A stretch of 64,000 nucleotides of DNA, taken from positions 1-64,000 of the forward strand of contig CAJQOL010000009.1 of assembly GCA_905479925.1 (NCBI GenBank), written 5' to 3'. This DNA is from an uncultured Kangiellaceae bacterium (GTDB taxonomy: Bacteria; Pseudomonadota; Gammaproteobacteria; Enterobacterales; Kangiellaceae). A program made the position numbers and the translations under genes. Below the pieces are notes generated by a model, which did no database searches, was not told the DNA's origin, and worked only from the letters and a program-made list of their open reading frames with translations. Shown one piece after another: positions 53,049 through 63,755 of this stretch; position 1 is the stretch's first letter; the number at the start of each line of letters is the position of its first letter.

Positions 53049-56000
53049 TCAGGAATTTTCCGTTAACAAGCCGTTGATGGTATCCAACAAGTCGACTTCA
53101 TTATAAGGTTTACCCATATATTGGTTAACACCTATGGCTTCAGCTCTTTCTCTATGTTTCTCACCGGTTCGCGAGGTAATCATAATAATTGGTATACCTT
53201 TCAATCGCTCATCATGACGAATAATAGTTGCTAACTCAAAACCGTCCATACGAGGCATTTCGATATCAAGTAACATTACATCAGGTATTGTGTCGGCTAG
53301 TACCGTGACCGCATCAACACCATCCTTCGCCGTTACAACTTCAAAATCATGACGCTCTAATAAACGCGTAGTAACTTTTCTCACCGTTATTGAATCATCA
53401 ACAACCATAACAGTTGGAACCTTCTGCTCTTCTACAACCTCGCGAAGTTCAAAGAAGTCTTCAACCTGAGCATCGACTCTACGAATCAATGCTGGCATAT
53501 CCAAGATTAGAACAACTCGTCCATCACCTTGTATGGTTGCTCCAGACAATCCACTGACAGAGCTCAATTGACTACCAATCGATTTTACAACTATTTCACG
53601 ACTTCCTAGCAAGTCATCAACTTGTAGTGCGGTTGGATGGTCTGCTCCGTGCAGTAGCAGAACCGGTAGCGGCTGAGAAACACCTTCAAGGTTTGCCTTG
53701 GTATGATGATCAAGCATTTGTCCGAGATAATACATCGAATAATCAATGCCTGCGTACGCAAACTTGGTATCAGAGTCAGAATAGTACTCTTCCAATTCGA
53801 AAGGACTTACCCGCACTATACCTTCGATATTTGAAAGAGGTATTGCATAAACTTCTTCACCGATTTGAACCATTAAGGCCTGATTAACCGAAACGGTAAA
53901 TGGTAAACGAACGGTGAATACCGAACCAACCCCTTCTTCGGAATCAATTTCAATGACTCCACCCAACTGTTTTATTTCGCTATTTACAACATCCATACCA
54001 ACGCCACGGCCAGATATCTGAGTGACCTGTTCAGCTGTACTAAAACCAGCCTCCAGTATTAACTGCTGTAATTCATGCTCATTTAAATCAGTGTCTTCAG
54101 TAATAAGGCCACGCTCCAGCGCTTTTTGCCTAATCGCCTTAAGGTTTAGTCCGCGACCATCATCTTTAATTTTTATAAATACTTCGCTACCTTCACGGAA
54201 TAACGAAATAAGAATTTTTCCGGTCTCAGGTTTTTTGGCTGCTTTTCTGTCCGCTGGAGATTCTATTCCATGGTCCATCGCATTTCGAAGCATATGCTCC
54301 AGAGGTGCAACCATTCTTTCTAAAACACTTCTATCCATTTCACCATCGGCGCTGATAGAAAGCTCTATCGTTTTACCTAGCTCGGTACTGATTTGACGAA
54401 CCATTCGTCTCAGTCTTGGTACCAAACTATCAAACGGGGTCATGCGAGTTTGCATGAGACTTTCCTGCATCTCAGTATTAACCCGCCCCTGTTGCAGCAA
54501 TAAAGTTTCTGAGTCAGAAGTCAAGAAATCAAGCGTTTCCTTCAAGTTCATTAAATCGACCGCACTTTCGCCCAAGCTTCGAGTCAGCTCTTGCTGTCTT
54601 GTGTATCGATCCATCTCAAGCGGATCAAAGTCTTCATATTCGGTACCGCCACTTATTTCTCGACGATAAGATATTTGTGCTTCCGTTTCGATATCAAGGT
54701 TTCTCAACTGGTCTTTTAAACGCTCAACCGTTGCACTCATTTCATCTAAGTTGTATCGCAACACACTCATTTGTTGCTCAAGACGCGAACGGAAGATACT
54801 TGTTTCACCGGCGAGGTTAACCAAGTTTTCCAACTGATTAGAGTTGACCCTTACGGTGTCTGAAACCGCCACGGTTTTATTTCGTTTGTCCTCTTCTTCT
54901 TGCTTGCGTTTTTCAAAGGAAACGATGTCAGCGGTCGCTTTTTTGCCAGAATCAGGCTCAGCTGTGGAAGGCCCTTTCTCTTGTTCTATGTCAGCTACTG
55001 ACGGTGCACTTTCTGTAACAGCATCTGCGCTAATCTCTGACGCAGATTGTTCCAGAGGCTCTTCACCGGCAATAATTAGTTTTAAATTATTGAAGTAGGC
55101 TTCAGGAACTGTCATCTGATGTTCGTTTTTAACTTCGTTAACTAATGCTTCGATTACATCATAGCCCTGTAACATACAAGTAATGTGTGACGGTTTTACT
55201 TGAAGAGTTCCTGCATTAACCAATTCAAAATAAGTTTCCATTTCATGGGTTAAATCACCTAATACAACAAGGTCAGCAAGACGAGCGCCACCTTTGAATG
55301 TATGGAAGGTTCGCTGCATGGTATCAACTGCTTCTGTGTTTGCATTGTCTTCACTCCATGCATGCATGGCTTCATCCAAAGCTATTAGAAGTTCGTCAGC
55401 TTCCTCCAAATAAATTTCAAGTACTTCCTGTCCATCTTCATCTAAATCAATTTTGTAAACATTACCACTCGCAACCATTGGAGCTGCGGGGGCAATCGTA
55501 TCTTCAGTTAGCGTTGCTTCACTGGAATCTTTTCTTGCTTGAACCGGCAATTCACTTACTTCGTCAATACTCTCAGGCTGCTCTACCACAGAAGTTGGTG
55601 ACGGCTCGGTTGCCTCTTCTTCTAGTTGCGACTCGTTGTCTTGCAGCTCAGTATCAGTATCTTCTACAACCGCAGTGTCATCAGCGGCTTGAGTCTCTTC
55701 CACAGCAAGCGATTCATCATCGTTGCCTGCGACTGTTTCCAGAGACTGTAACTCTTCATCTACCACAACCTCGCTAAGCTCTGGAACGTCAAGCTCTGGA
55801 ACGTCAAGCTCCGGTTCATCAACTTCTTCAACGCTTGCAATTTCTTCGACGTTTGTAATTTCTTCAACTTCTACGAGCTCGTCATCAATACTGATATCAT
55901 CAATGTCAAGTTCACTTGTAGCATCAACCGTTGTAAGCGCATCTTGCTCAGCATCGTCGACAGGCGTTTCTAGCGTCGGAATATCGTCTTCAACGTCACT

Positions 56001-59000
56001 TGCTTGTTCGTCGAGACTTAACTCTTCAACAGGTTCCTCTGAAATAGCTTCTTCTTTCTCTTCTTCAACCACAACCTCGGTAACTGGCTCTTCTTCAACA
56101 GCAGCTTCAATCACAAGTGGCTCAACTTCACCCGGCTTCAGGTAAACTTCAATTCTATTAATTTCAAGTGGAGCAGGTTCCGGCCATCGGAAGTTTCTTA
56201 ACTCATTAACCATTCCGGTTAATTTTTCGGTTGCCATATCTACAAGCTGCACATCATCACTTGCTAGGCTGCGCCCAAAGTCTACATGTGTATTAAAAAT
56301 CTCTTCAACGGCAAAAGCTAAATCACCAATATTCATGGCGCCAGCCATTCGAGAGCTGCCCTTGAAGGTATGGTAAATTCTTCTCAGCTCTTTGGTGATT
56401 TCCTTACTTTCAATATGTCCTTTCCAGCGCTCTAGCAGCCCACCTAATGACTCTACCAACTCGTCGGCTTCTTCAACAAATAGCTCAACTAGCTCTTGAT
56501 CCATATCTTCTGGCGCTTCACTTCTAGAAGAGTCTTGAATCCATTGATGCATTTCACTCTCTAGGTCTTCAGGCACAAACATATCTTCTTCGGAAACCAA
56601 TCGATTAAGCATTCCAGAAAGAGCTTCGACTCCGGATGTCAGTAGTCTTAAATACCCCTCTGAGGTTGCTTCATTATCTACTCGAACTTGGCTAACTAAT
56701 TCACAAGAAGTAGCGAGTTTCTGAATCTCAGGAATTCCAACCATTTCACTTCCACGCTTAAAAGTATGGAATTCTGAACTAATTTTTTCGTTGATTGAAA
56801 GGTCATTTGGTGACGCTTTAGACGCTGCCAATAAGGCTCCAACCTCTTGCAAGATATCGGAACCTTCGGTTAAGAAAATGGAAACTAATTGCTGATCTCT
56901 TTGTTTTACTTGCCCATCACTTGACGACCCCTTTCCACCGCCACTTGATAGCCCATCAATTCTAGTCATCAAATTGGCGAATTCAGCGTTCTCAACGGGA
57001 TAGGCATCTTTCAAATTAGACACCACGCCAACTAGGTAGGCACTAACATCAGACAATAAATCCATTGCCTCAGAGTCTAAACGGCCATTGCCGCCTTTAG
57101 TTACTCGAGCAAACTGCTCCAGTGGCCCAGAAATTTTTGCAATGGTAATGACTTTGGCCATGTGCGCACTACCTTTTAAGGTGTGCAATGCCCGTATCAA
57201 ATCGTCCGTTACAGCGACACTGCTAGCCTGACCATGATCCGCAATGAAATCATTCATAACTTTAAGATGTACGTGCGCTTCAGCGACAAATATTTCTAAT
57301 AAAACCGGGTCAATGGGTTCTTCTTCTAGCGAACTTTCTTCTGGCTCATTGACGTTAATAGTGTCATCGACTTGTGCTGGCTCATCGCCACTAACAAACT
57401 CAAACTCAGAAAGGTTTCCACCCTGAGAAAGAAAATCAGCTCGAGCCATTAGCTCAAGAATATCATCGCCTTCATGAAGGGTTTGCGTTGAAAATTCTTT
57501 TACTAATCCAGGAAGCTTTCCAAGCGCGTCATTTAAAACGGCAAATACCGGGCGTTCTGCAGGTACCGAATCTTCAATGACTTTATTCAGTAAATTTTCT
57601 ACCGCCCAACTCATTTCACTAATGGTATTGGCTCCAACCAATCTACCACTACCTTTGAAAGTGTGAAACGAACGTCTTATTGTAGAAAGCGATTCTTTAT
57701 CGTGTACATCATTTATCCATACGGGAAGATTTTGTTCAATAACTTCAATCTCTTCTTCCGCTTCCTCCATGAATATTTCTAATACTTCTTCATCGATTAG
57801 TGACTTATCGATCGGCTTATCAGCCGCAGCCTTAACCACATTTGTAGCCGCTGGCTTTGCTATTGGTAAATCAACTGGTTGAGGTATATCAGCCGGCAAC
57901 TCAACCACGTTGCTTTGTTGTGGCAATTCAACATTCGAATCAGTACTAGTATCCGGAACTTCTGGCTCAATTGACGCCTCAGGTTTGCTATTTATAGCCT
58001 CAGTTAATAAATCTTGACTTGGTTTTGCGCTTCTTAGAATTGAAACAATGGCTTTATTATTACCTTCTTCAGTATCTTCTAAATAATAATCAACGCTGGT
58101 CACAATATCAGCAAGTGCATCTAGGTACTTTTCATCCGGTGCAACTAAAGGAGTCTCTAGGCAGCGTTTAACAAATGCCTCAGCAACGGTTAGAACTTCC
58201 GCCGCATCGGTAAACTGGACTATTTTCATAGCTCCTAATACTTCGCTTAGTAATAAAGGAACTTGTTCTAGTTCGCCGATTTTGAACGACGATGCTATGT
58301 AACTAATCATGCCGTCTTTAGCCAACTGCAAATTCTTACGGGCTACACCAACGAGCGCTATAGTCGCTTCGTCGACTTGACTATCTTTTGAGCGCTGCTC
58401 TCCGATCTCTGCATTAACTTCTTCAGACTCAACTTCTTCCGCATTTTCAAATCGATCAAGATCAAAATTACTCAGATTGGCATCAACAAATAAAAGCGCC
58501 CCTGCGATATCCATGATAGATGAATCATCCGGCATCTGTTCAAGATCAATAGCTCTTTGTAAGGTACGGACTTGCTCTCTTATAACGTCTCTTGGTATAG
58601 GTAATTCTAAAATCGTTAAGGTATCGGCAATTCTCACTAAGGAGTCATACAATGCCTGTAGTTGCGCTGGCTCTTTTGCCTGGGCGCGAACAAATAGATC
58701 TAACTGATCTTTAACTGACGCAAGCTCTTCCCCAATGGCAGTAACAACACTTGCCATCGCTGTAGAGTCCGGGCGAGCTAGTTTTTCTTGTTGTTTCTTA
58801 ACTGTTGCACTTTCTGGCAATGCTTGGTCTAAATTAAATTCTTTCTTGAGGCTTTGAATCCTGCTATTTTTTGAGGTAGAGCGAGCCACAAAATAAAGTA
58901 ACTTCGAAAGAAGTTTCTTTGGGATTTTATCACCAAGAGCTTCCTCACCACTTTCCGCAATTCGCTTTATTTGGCGATCAACTTGGCTTAGCAGCACGTG

Positions 59001-59705
59001 CACTTCTTTCTTTTTAAACAGTCCTTTTTCGGCAATCGAGAAAATAAAACCGTCAGCTATCCACCAAAGACGAGCGACAGAATGACCTTCTGTTAACGCT
59101 TCTAACCGCACCAGCACTTTGTGAATTCGCGACAGCGATTCTTTTATAGATTGTCCTCTGATGACACCAGCAAGACCTTTCTGAAAATGTGCTCTAAGTT
59201 TCTTGGCATTTTCTTGAAAAAGTGATTTTTCTTGTTCTGAAATTTGCTCGTTTGGCTTTGGCGGCTCAACATCACCGGTATCTGCAACGAAGAATTCATT
59301 TTCTTTTACTGGAGCTAAGCCAGATTGAGCACGTAACTCATTAATAAGAGGCAATAGAATAACCGGTATATCTTTTTGGCCACTCTCAACACGCTCCAGG
59401 TATCCCGGCATCTGCATCATTGAACGCATTAATACTTCAAACGATGACTCATTTAACCGGCTAGTATCGCCAGCCATTTTCTCAGCAAGACTTTCCATTT
59501 CAGATGCCAGTCTAGCAGCACCTTCAAAGCCTAACATTTGCAGGGTTCCTTGCACTTGGTGCAAGCAATTTATACAAAACTGAATTTGAGTTTGGTCATG
59601 ATTGTCGTCAGCAAACGTTTCAAGTCCTTGGCGGGCTTGTTCAAGCGTATTGTTGATTTCTTTTCTGACCCAACTTAAAGCCAATTGGTCATAATTGTCG
59701 GTCAT
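53049..59705 (-). CDS. chpA: ChpA, multi-Hpt hybrid chemotaxis kinase
   Basis: The 2,218-residue protein is the signalling centre of the Pil-Chp system. It has five canonical histidine-phosphotransfer (Hpt) domains with HT(F/L)K at His681, His841, His980, His1112 and His1468, and an N-terminal degenerate one with His49 in HQVQG. The His980 site reads HTFKRGSE, the others HTFKGS, HTLKGS or HTFKGG. An acidic, Val/Glu-rich linker lies at about 1,200-1,410. Then follow the CheA dimer region, the ATPase (N-box RNAMDHG, DDGRGL, GRGVGMDVV), a CheW domain and a C-terminal receiver with Asp in LLDIEMP. ChpA in P. aeruginosa phosphorylates PilG and PilH to control pilus motors. Its ATG overlaps the pilK stop by 4 bases. 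Confidence 0.95.
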   Translation of the reverse strand: MTDNYDQLALSWVRKEINNTLEQARQGLETFADDNHDQTQIQFCINCLHQVQGTLQMLGFEGAARLASEMESLAEKMAGDTSRLNESSFEVLMRSMMQMPGYLERVESGQKDIPVILLPLINELRAQSGLAPVKENEFFVADTGDVEPPKPNEQISEQEKSLFQENAKKLRAHFQKGLAGVIRGQSIKESLSRIHKVLVRLEALTEGHSVARLWWIADGFIFSIAEKGLFKKKEVHVLLSQVDRQIKRIAESGEEALGDKIPKKLLSKLLYFVARSTSKNSRIQSLKKEFNLDQALPESATVKKQQEKLARPDSTAMASVVTAIGEELASVKDQLDLFVRAQAKEPAQLQALYDSLVRIADTLTILELPIPRDVIREQVRTLQRAIDLEQMPDDSSIMDIAGALLFVDANLSNFDLDRFENAEEVESEEVNAEIGEQRSKDSQVDEATIALVGVARKNLQLAKDGMISYIASSFKIGELEQVPLLLSEVLGAMKIVQFTDAAEVLTVAEAFVKRCLETPLVAPDEKYLDALADIVTSVDYYLEDTEEGNNKAIVSILRSAKPSQDLLTEAINSKPEASIEPEVPDTSTDSNVELPQQSNVVELPADIPQPVDLPIAKPAATNVVKAAADKPIDKSLIDEEVLEIFMEEAEEEIEVIEQNLPVWINDVHDKESLSTIRRSFHTFKGSGRLVGANTISEMSWAVENLLNKVIEDSVPAERPVFAVLNDALGKLPGLVKEFSTQTLHEGDDILELMARADFLSQGGNLSEFEFVSGDEPAQVDDTINVNEPEESSLEEEPIDPVLLEIFVAEAHVHLKVMNDFIADHGQASSVAVTDDLIRALHTLKGSAHMAKVITIAKISGPLEQFARVTKGGNGRLDSEAMDLLSDVSAYLVGVVSNLKDAYPVENAEFANLMTRIDGLSSGGGKGSSSDGQVKQRDQQLVSIFLTEGSDILQEVGALLAASKASPNDLSINEKISSEFHTFKRGSEMVGIPEIQKLATSCELVSQVRVDNEATSEGYLRLLTSGVEALSGMLNRLVSEEDMFVPEDLESEMHQWIQDSSRSEAPEDMDQELVELFVEEADELVESLGGLLERWKGHIESKEITKELRRIYHTFKGSSRMAGAMNIGDLAFAVEEIFNTHVDFGRSLASDDVQLVDMATEKLTGMVNELRNFRWPEPAPLEINRIEVYLKPGEVEPLVIEAAVEEEPVTEVVVEEEKEEAISEEPVEELSLDEQASDVEDDIPTLETPVDDAEQDALTTVDATSELDIDDISIDDELVEVEEITNVEEIASVEEVDEPELDVPELDVPELSEVVVDEELQSLETVAGNDDESLAVEETQAADDTAVVEDTDTELQDNESQLEEEATEPSPTSVVEQPESIDEVSELPVQARKDSSEATLTEDTIAPAAPMVASGNVYKIDLDEDGQEVLEIYLEEADELLIALDEAMHAWSEDNANTEAVDTMQRTFHTFKGGARLADLVVLGDLTHEMETYFELVNAGTLQVKPSHITCMLQGYDVIEALVNEVKNEHQMTVPEAYFNNLKLIIAGEEPLEQSASEISADAVTESAPSVADIEQEKGPSTAEPDSGKKATADIVSFEKRKQEEEDKRNKTVAVSDTVRVNSNQLENLVNLAGETSIFRSRLEQQMSVLRYNLDEMSATVERLKDQLRNLDIETEAQISYRREISGGTEYEDFDPLEMDRYTRQQELTRSLGESAVDLMNLKETLDFLTSDSETLLLQQGRVNTEMQESLMQTRMTPFDSLVPRLRRMVRQISTELGKTIELSISADGEMDRSVLERMVAPLEHMLRNAMDHGIESPADRKAAKKPETGKILISLFREGSEVFIKIKDDGRGLNLKAIRQKALERGLITEDTDLNEHELQQLILEAGFSTAEQVTQISGRGVGMDVVNSEIKQLGGVIEIDSEEGVGSVFTVRLPFTVSVNQALMVQIGEEVYAIPLSNIEGIVRVSPFELEEYYSDSDTKFAYAGIDYSMYYLGQMLDHHTKANLEGVSQPLPVLLLHGADHPTALQVDDLLGSREIVVKSIGSQLSSVSGLSGATIQGDGRVVLILDMPALIRRVDAQVEDFFELREVVEEQKVPTVMVVDDSITVRKVTTRLLERHDFEVVTAKDGVDAVTVLADTIPDVMLLDIEMPRMDGFELATIIRHDERLKGIPIIMITSRTGEKHRERAEAIGVNQYMGKPYNEVDLLDTINGLLTENS

Positions 59706-60604
59706 GCCAGCTCCGATTTTTTGGTTGTACTGTACTCGTTCTTTATAAACGCTAAACAGTGTTTGTTATCTACTCGGGTTAGGCTTGGGCTATTTACTGA
59801 AGTAATTTCACCATGCCCTAAAACTAATATTCCGCCCGGTTTTAGTCGCTTTTCAAAGTCGCTAATAATTTCTTCTTTTCGTTCCTGTTTAAAATAAATA
59901 AGAACGTTTTGACAATATATAACATCAAACTTTTGACTTGGCTGAGACTCTAACTCAAGAATGTTAGCCTGCATAAAACAAGTTCGTTTTCTGATGTCTT
60001 CACTAACTTGTACCTGACGGTTTTCTAACCGTTCAAAATAGTTATTCAGTGACGTTGTCGGTAAAAAATCTAAACTTCTACCGGTATATATCCCATCGCG
60101 AGCAACGGCTAGTGATGGATAACTTACATCTATACCGGTAACGCCGTAATAAAGGTTTTTACCGGAAGATTCGCTTAAACTGAGATTCAGTTTCTCCATT
60201 TCAAGCGCAAGCGTATATGTTTCTTCGCCGGTTGAGCAGCCAACACTCCACAAATGCATATTAACGTGCTTTTGCGGGTCTATTGCCCAATCACCTAACG
60301 CTCTGTTTCTACAATAGCTGATCACCAAATTGAGGGAATCTTTATCTCGGTAGAAACAGGTTTCATGAACCGTCAGTGAGTCCACTAACTCTGCCCATTC
60401 AATACTTGATACTTCGCGACGGTCTAGTAATTCATAAAAGTCATTAAACGTCGCTATTCCTTTTTCTCGCATATGACGATGGAGGTTAGTCACCAAAAAC
60501 GCTTTTCTAGTTTCTGGTAACCATAAACCCGATCGACTTTCGAGCATTGACTGCCACATCGCAAACTCGCTTTGTGCCATCTCAGGAATTTTGAAGTTGG
60601 GCAT
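59702..60604 (-). CDS. pilK: PilK, CheR-type methyltransferase
   Basis: The 300-residue enzyme methylates glutamates of the PilJ receptor using S-adenosylmethionine. It has the CheR helical N-terminus (RSGLWLPETRKAFLVTNLHR), LTVHETCFYRD, the SAM motif LWSVGCSTGEETYTLALEM, GIDVSYPSLAVAR and YCQNVLIYF. It lies 15 bases after pilJ and overlaps chpA by 4 bases, so it is translated as part of this operon. No TPR domain is present. Confidence 0.93.
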   Translation of the reverse strand: MPNFKIPEMAQSEFAMWQSMLESRSGLWLPETRKAFLVTNLHRHMREKGIATFNDFYELLDRREVSSIEWAELVDSLTVHETCFYRDKDSLNLVISYCRNRALGDWAIDPQKHVNMHLWSVGCSTGEETYTLALEMEKLNLSLSESSGKNLYYGVTGIDVSYPSLAVARDGIYTGRSLDFLPTTSLNNYFERLENRQVQVSEDIRKRTCFMQANILELESQPSQKFDVIYCQNVLIYFKQERKEEIISDFEKRLKPGGILVLGHGEITSVNSPSLTRVDNKHCLAFIKNEYSTTKKSELA

Positions 60605-60619
60605 TTATATTCTCAAATA

Positions 60620-62680
60620 CTAAACTTCATCCGGTAGTTTAAAGCCTGCAATCGAGTCGTTTAGCTCGTCTGCCAGTTCTGCCAACTTACCGATAGAGTT
60701 TGCAGTATTTGCTGTACCTTCAGAGGTTTGATTTGTGATTTCCTGGATAACATTCATCGTATTAGATACATGACCCGCCGATGCCGCTTGTTGTCTCGCA
60801 GCATTCGAAATGTTTTGAATCAAGTCAGCCAAACTAGTTGATACCCGCTCGATTTCCTCCAGTGCAACACCCGCATCCTGAGCTAGTCGTGCTCCATGTA
60901 CCACCTCTGCAGTACTTGATTCCATTGAAATTACCGCTTCGTTTGTATCGGTTTGAATCGCTTTTACCAGCGCCTCAATTTGGTTTGTTGCATTACCCGA
61001 ACGTTCCGCAAGTCGTTGTACCTCATCCGCAACTACCGCGAAACCACGACCAGCTTCACCAGCCATCGATGCCTGTATCGCAGCGTTAAGTGCCAGTATG
61101 TTCGTTTGGTCAGAGATGTCATTGATCAGTGATACGATATCCCCGATTTCCTGAGAAGACTCACCTAGTCGTTTAATACGCTTTGATGTTTCTTGAATTT
61201 GCTCACGGATGGTATCCATGCCTTGGATGGTATTACGTACAACCTCACCACCTTTCTTTGCTATTTCAACCGATTTTTCCGCAACCGTTGTAGACTCCGA
61301 TGCGTTCGCAGATACTTGTTCGATAGATACTGCCATCTCGTTGATCGCCGCCGACGCTCCCGTTATTTCCTGTGCTTGGTTACGCGATGCTTGTGCTAGT
61401 TCAATTGATATCCCTTGTGTTTCTGTTGTCGCATCGGATAACTTTCCGACCGAATCTTTAATCGTTGCAACCAAGTTTCTTAGTTGGTCAATGGTAAAGT
61501 TCATCGCATCCGCGATGGCCCCTGTAAAGTCCTCTGTTACCGTTGCGTTGGCCGTCAAATCACCGTCAGCCAGTCCTTCCATTTCATCCAGTAATCTAAT
61601 GATTGCTTGCTGATTTCTTTCATTTTGCAGTTTTTCTTGGTCAGCCGAAACACGTGCTTTTTGGGTACGCGAACGGTCATCACTGCGTATTTTCATGAAA
61701 ATCAGTACTAGCAGGATTAAACCAAACCCACCGGCAATCGCAGACCAATACCAGTGCCCGACTCCAGTGATATTAGACTGGTTTGAGTAAGCTGATTGTA
61801 AGAGTTCGGTTAAGTCCAACATAACCGTTGCTTGAGTAAAAATTTGATCCGATGCTTCATGCACTCGGAACAGCTCGTCTTTTGAGCCTATTACAAAGGA
61901 TACGTTGTCTCTTAAAGAACCGTATAAGCTGGAAACTTCATCAAGGGACGCTCTAGCGTCAGCATTAGCAATTCGAGAAACGCCTAACATTTCATCGCCT
62001 TCTAACATACCGGTCAATATTTCCCCAAAAATATCAACATCCTGTCCAAAGTTTTCCGAAGCTAGCTCTGCGTCGCCACCACCTATCAGTACTTTTTGGA
62101 AACTTCTAATAATTCTTTCCAAATAAGTTGATTGACGCGTCGCATACATAACTTGCTCTGCTGGTGCGCGGTTATCAAGTAGCGTGTCTTGAACATTGGT
62201 GTAAAGAAATTCCATTTGCGGAATAGAAGAAGAGAGCTCTTCCTGAATTTGATATAGCTTGACGATGGTTTCACGACCCGCCGCGATTTCCGCCGCGTTT
62301 TTATTCATGTCAATCCACAGGTTTCCAACTCGTTTTACTTCGTTATCTAAAATGAGTAGGGGTGATGCTTCTAGCCCTTTCGATTCGTCCCCTCTTTCCA
62401 GGTGCCCGAACAGCGCATCAAACTCTTTAATTGAGTTATCCAATAAAGCGAACGCTTCAACATTACCTTGCGATGCCTCGGCGGCGTTTTTTGCCACCTG
62501 CTGAGATAGTACCCGAATAGTACCCGCTTTGGTTAATCGCTCTTGGTTTTGCTGGCTTTGATAAACGCCCCACCCAAGGTTAGCGGTACCCACGAAAAAG
62601 AAAAAGATTGCCAAATACAAATATACATTTGCTTTTGACTTTGACTTTTCCTGTTTATTCTTAATGTCTTCTGCGCTCAT
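60620..62680 (-). CDS. pilJ: PilJ, methyl-accepting receptor of the type IV pilus system
   Basis: The 686-residue receptor has an N-terminal transmembrane helix (about 20-40, [15 protein letters not shown]), a periplasmic PilJ-type domain, a second helix (about 310-330, [15 protein letters not shown]) and a cytoplasmic HAMP-like plus long coiled-coil signalling domain. The tip has [20 protein letters not shown] and [15 protein letters not shown]. The periplasmic part has [17 protein letters not shown], typical of the PilJ domain. PilJ senses surface contact through pili in P. aeruginosa. The gene is between pilI and pilK. No C-terminal tether motif was found. Confidence 0.95.
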   Translation of the reverse strand: MSAEDIKNKQEKSKSKANVYLYLAIFFFFVGTANLGWGVYQSQQNQERLTKAGTIRVLSQQVAKNAAEASQGNVEAFALLDNSIKEFDALFGHLERGDESKGLEASPLLILDNEVKRVGNLWIDMNKNAAEIAAGRETIVKLYQIQEELSSSIPQMEFLYTNVQDTLLDNRAPAEQVMYATRQSTYLERIIRSFQKVLIGGGDAELASENFGQDVDIFGEILTGMLEGDEMLGVSRIANADARASLDEVSSLYGSLRDNVSFVIGSKDELFRVHEASDQIFTQATVMLDLTELLQSAYSNQSNITGVGHWYWSAIAGGFGLILLVLIFMKIRSDDRSRTQKARVSADQEKLQNERNQQAIIRLLDEMEGLADGDLTANATVTEDFTGAIADAMNFTIDQLRNLVATIKDSVGKLSDATTETQGISIELAQASRNQAQEITGASAAINEMAVSIEQVSANASESTTVAEKSVEIAKKGGEVVRNTIQGMDTIREQIQETSKRIKRLGESSQEIGDIVSLINDISDQTNILALNAAIQASMAGEAGRGFAVVADEVQRLAERSGNATNQIEALVKAIQTDTNEAVISMESSTAEVVHGARLAQDAGVALEEIERVSTSLADLIQNISNAARQQAASAGHVSNTMNVIQEITNQTSEGTANTANSIGKLAELADELNDSIAGFKLPDEV

Positions 62681-62749
62681 AGTTTGATTCCTGAAAGCAA
62701 TATTTTTAAAAATTCTAAAGAGACTAAACTCGGCCTCTATTATTTGAAG

Positions 62750-63295
62750 TTACAGTGCGACCTGCCTGAAGTGAGGCGTTTCAGCTAACGTAAATAAGCT
62801 AAATACATTCCACAATTTATCGTCACTATAAAAGCCACCATTGAGGTATGGCTTCATGGTCTCGTCGGGGACATCGACCTCTTCAACCCAGTTTTCGTCC
62901 TCAAAGTGATTCAAGCCAAGAATTTCATCGACAATTACACCGCAATGAACTCCTTGATAATTAACCACTAATATTCTCTGCCGTCTTAGCGCCGAAGACG
63001 CCTTTCTTCCTAGAAAACCATGTAAATCCATTATTGGCAGAAGTGTTCCTCGAATGTTAGCTAACCCTTTGACCCAAGGTTTTGCTCCTGGGACTTTAGT
63101 ATGAGGTGGAATAGAAAGGATCTCCGCCACCTCTTTAAGATTAACCAGGTAATCATTACCTGCTATTCGAAAGCCAACACCGGTCCAAAATCGGCTTAAA
63201 TCCTCTTCACGAGTCGATAAGCCGGCGTTCTCAAAACTTCGCTTCTCAACGAGTTGTAAGAACTCAAATGCTTGTTGATTAGTAAAATCAGCCAT
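62750..63295 (-). CDS. pilI: PilI, CheW-like coupling protein
   Basis: The 181-residue CheW-domain protein joins PilJ to ChpA. It has GFRIAGNDYLVNLKEVAEIL, VKGLANIRGTLLPIMDLHGF and ILVVNYQGVHCGVIVDEILG. These are the two CheW beta-barrel signatures. It is between pilH and pilJ, as in P. aeruginosa. Confidence 0.95.
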   Translation of the reverse strand: MADFTNQQAFEFLQLVEKRSFENAGLSTREEDLSRFWTGVGFRIAGNDYLVNLKEVAEILSIPPHTKVPGAKPWVKGLANIRGTLLPIMDLHGFLGRKASSALRRQRILVVNYQGVHCGVIVDEILGLNHFEDENWVEEVDVPDETMKPYLNGGFYSDDKLWNVFSLFTLAETPHFRQVAL

Positions 63296-63303
63296 AATTG
63301 TAA

Positions 63304-63669
63304 TTAGCTACCTAAAATTGCCTGAATTGTGTTGATCAGGTTTCCCTCATCAACCGGCTTTGTTAAATAGTCCTTAGCGCCTTGCCGCATTCCCCAAATT
63401 TTATCGGTCTCTTGATCTTTGGTTGTTACTATAACAACTGGAATATGCGCGGTGGTTGGTTCCTTTTTTAGTTGCCGAGTCGCCTGAAAACCATTGAGGC
63501 CAGGCATGACGACATCCATTAACACCAAATCAGGTAATTCTACTTTTGCAACCTCGACGCCTTCTTTTCCGCTTTCAGCGGTCACCACTTGATAATTATT
63601 TGACTCAAGTATTGTTGTTAAAACGTGAGTTTCCGTTGGTGAGTCGTCGACGATTAAGATCTTAGACAT
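63304..63669 (-). CDS. pilH: PilH, CheY-like response regulator
   Basis: The 121-residue receiver domain opens MSKILIVDDSPTE (Asp pair at the acidic pocket), has Asp in LMDVVMPGLNG, Thr in VVIVTTKD and Lys in LTKPVDEG. It is thought to act opposite PilG on pilus retraction. The ATG at 63669 is chosen over a longer reading to 63702, as the shorter one starts at the standard family N-terminus and GAGG is placed about 9 bases before it. It lies between pilG and pilI. Confidence 0.95.
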   Translation of the reverse strand: MSKILIVDDSPTETHVLTTILESNNYQVVTAESGKEGVEVAKVELPDLVLMDVVMPGLNGFQATRQLKKEPTTAHIPVVIVTTKDQETDKIWGMRQGAKDYLTKPVDEGNLINTIQAILGS

Positions 63670-63755
63670 TGATGTTATCCTCGTTGTCACCCTGACATTC
63701 ATTGGTCAAGGTAATCGTTTCTAAAGTTATAAGGTACTACTTAAACAAGCAGCTA

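Noticed and set aside
55298-56145. Plus-strand open frames opposite the acidic linker of chpA.
   Set aside because: Same cause: Ser/Thr-rich shadow of GAA/GAT-rich coding sequence.
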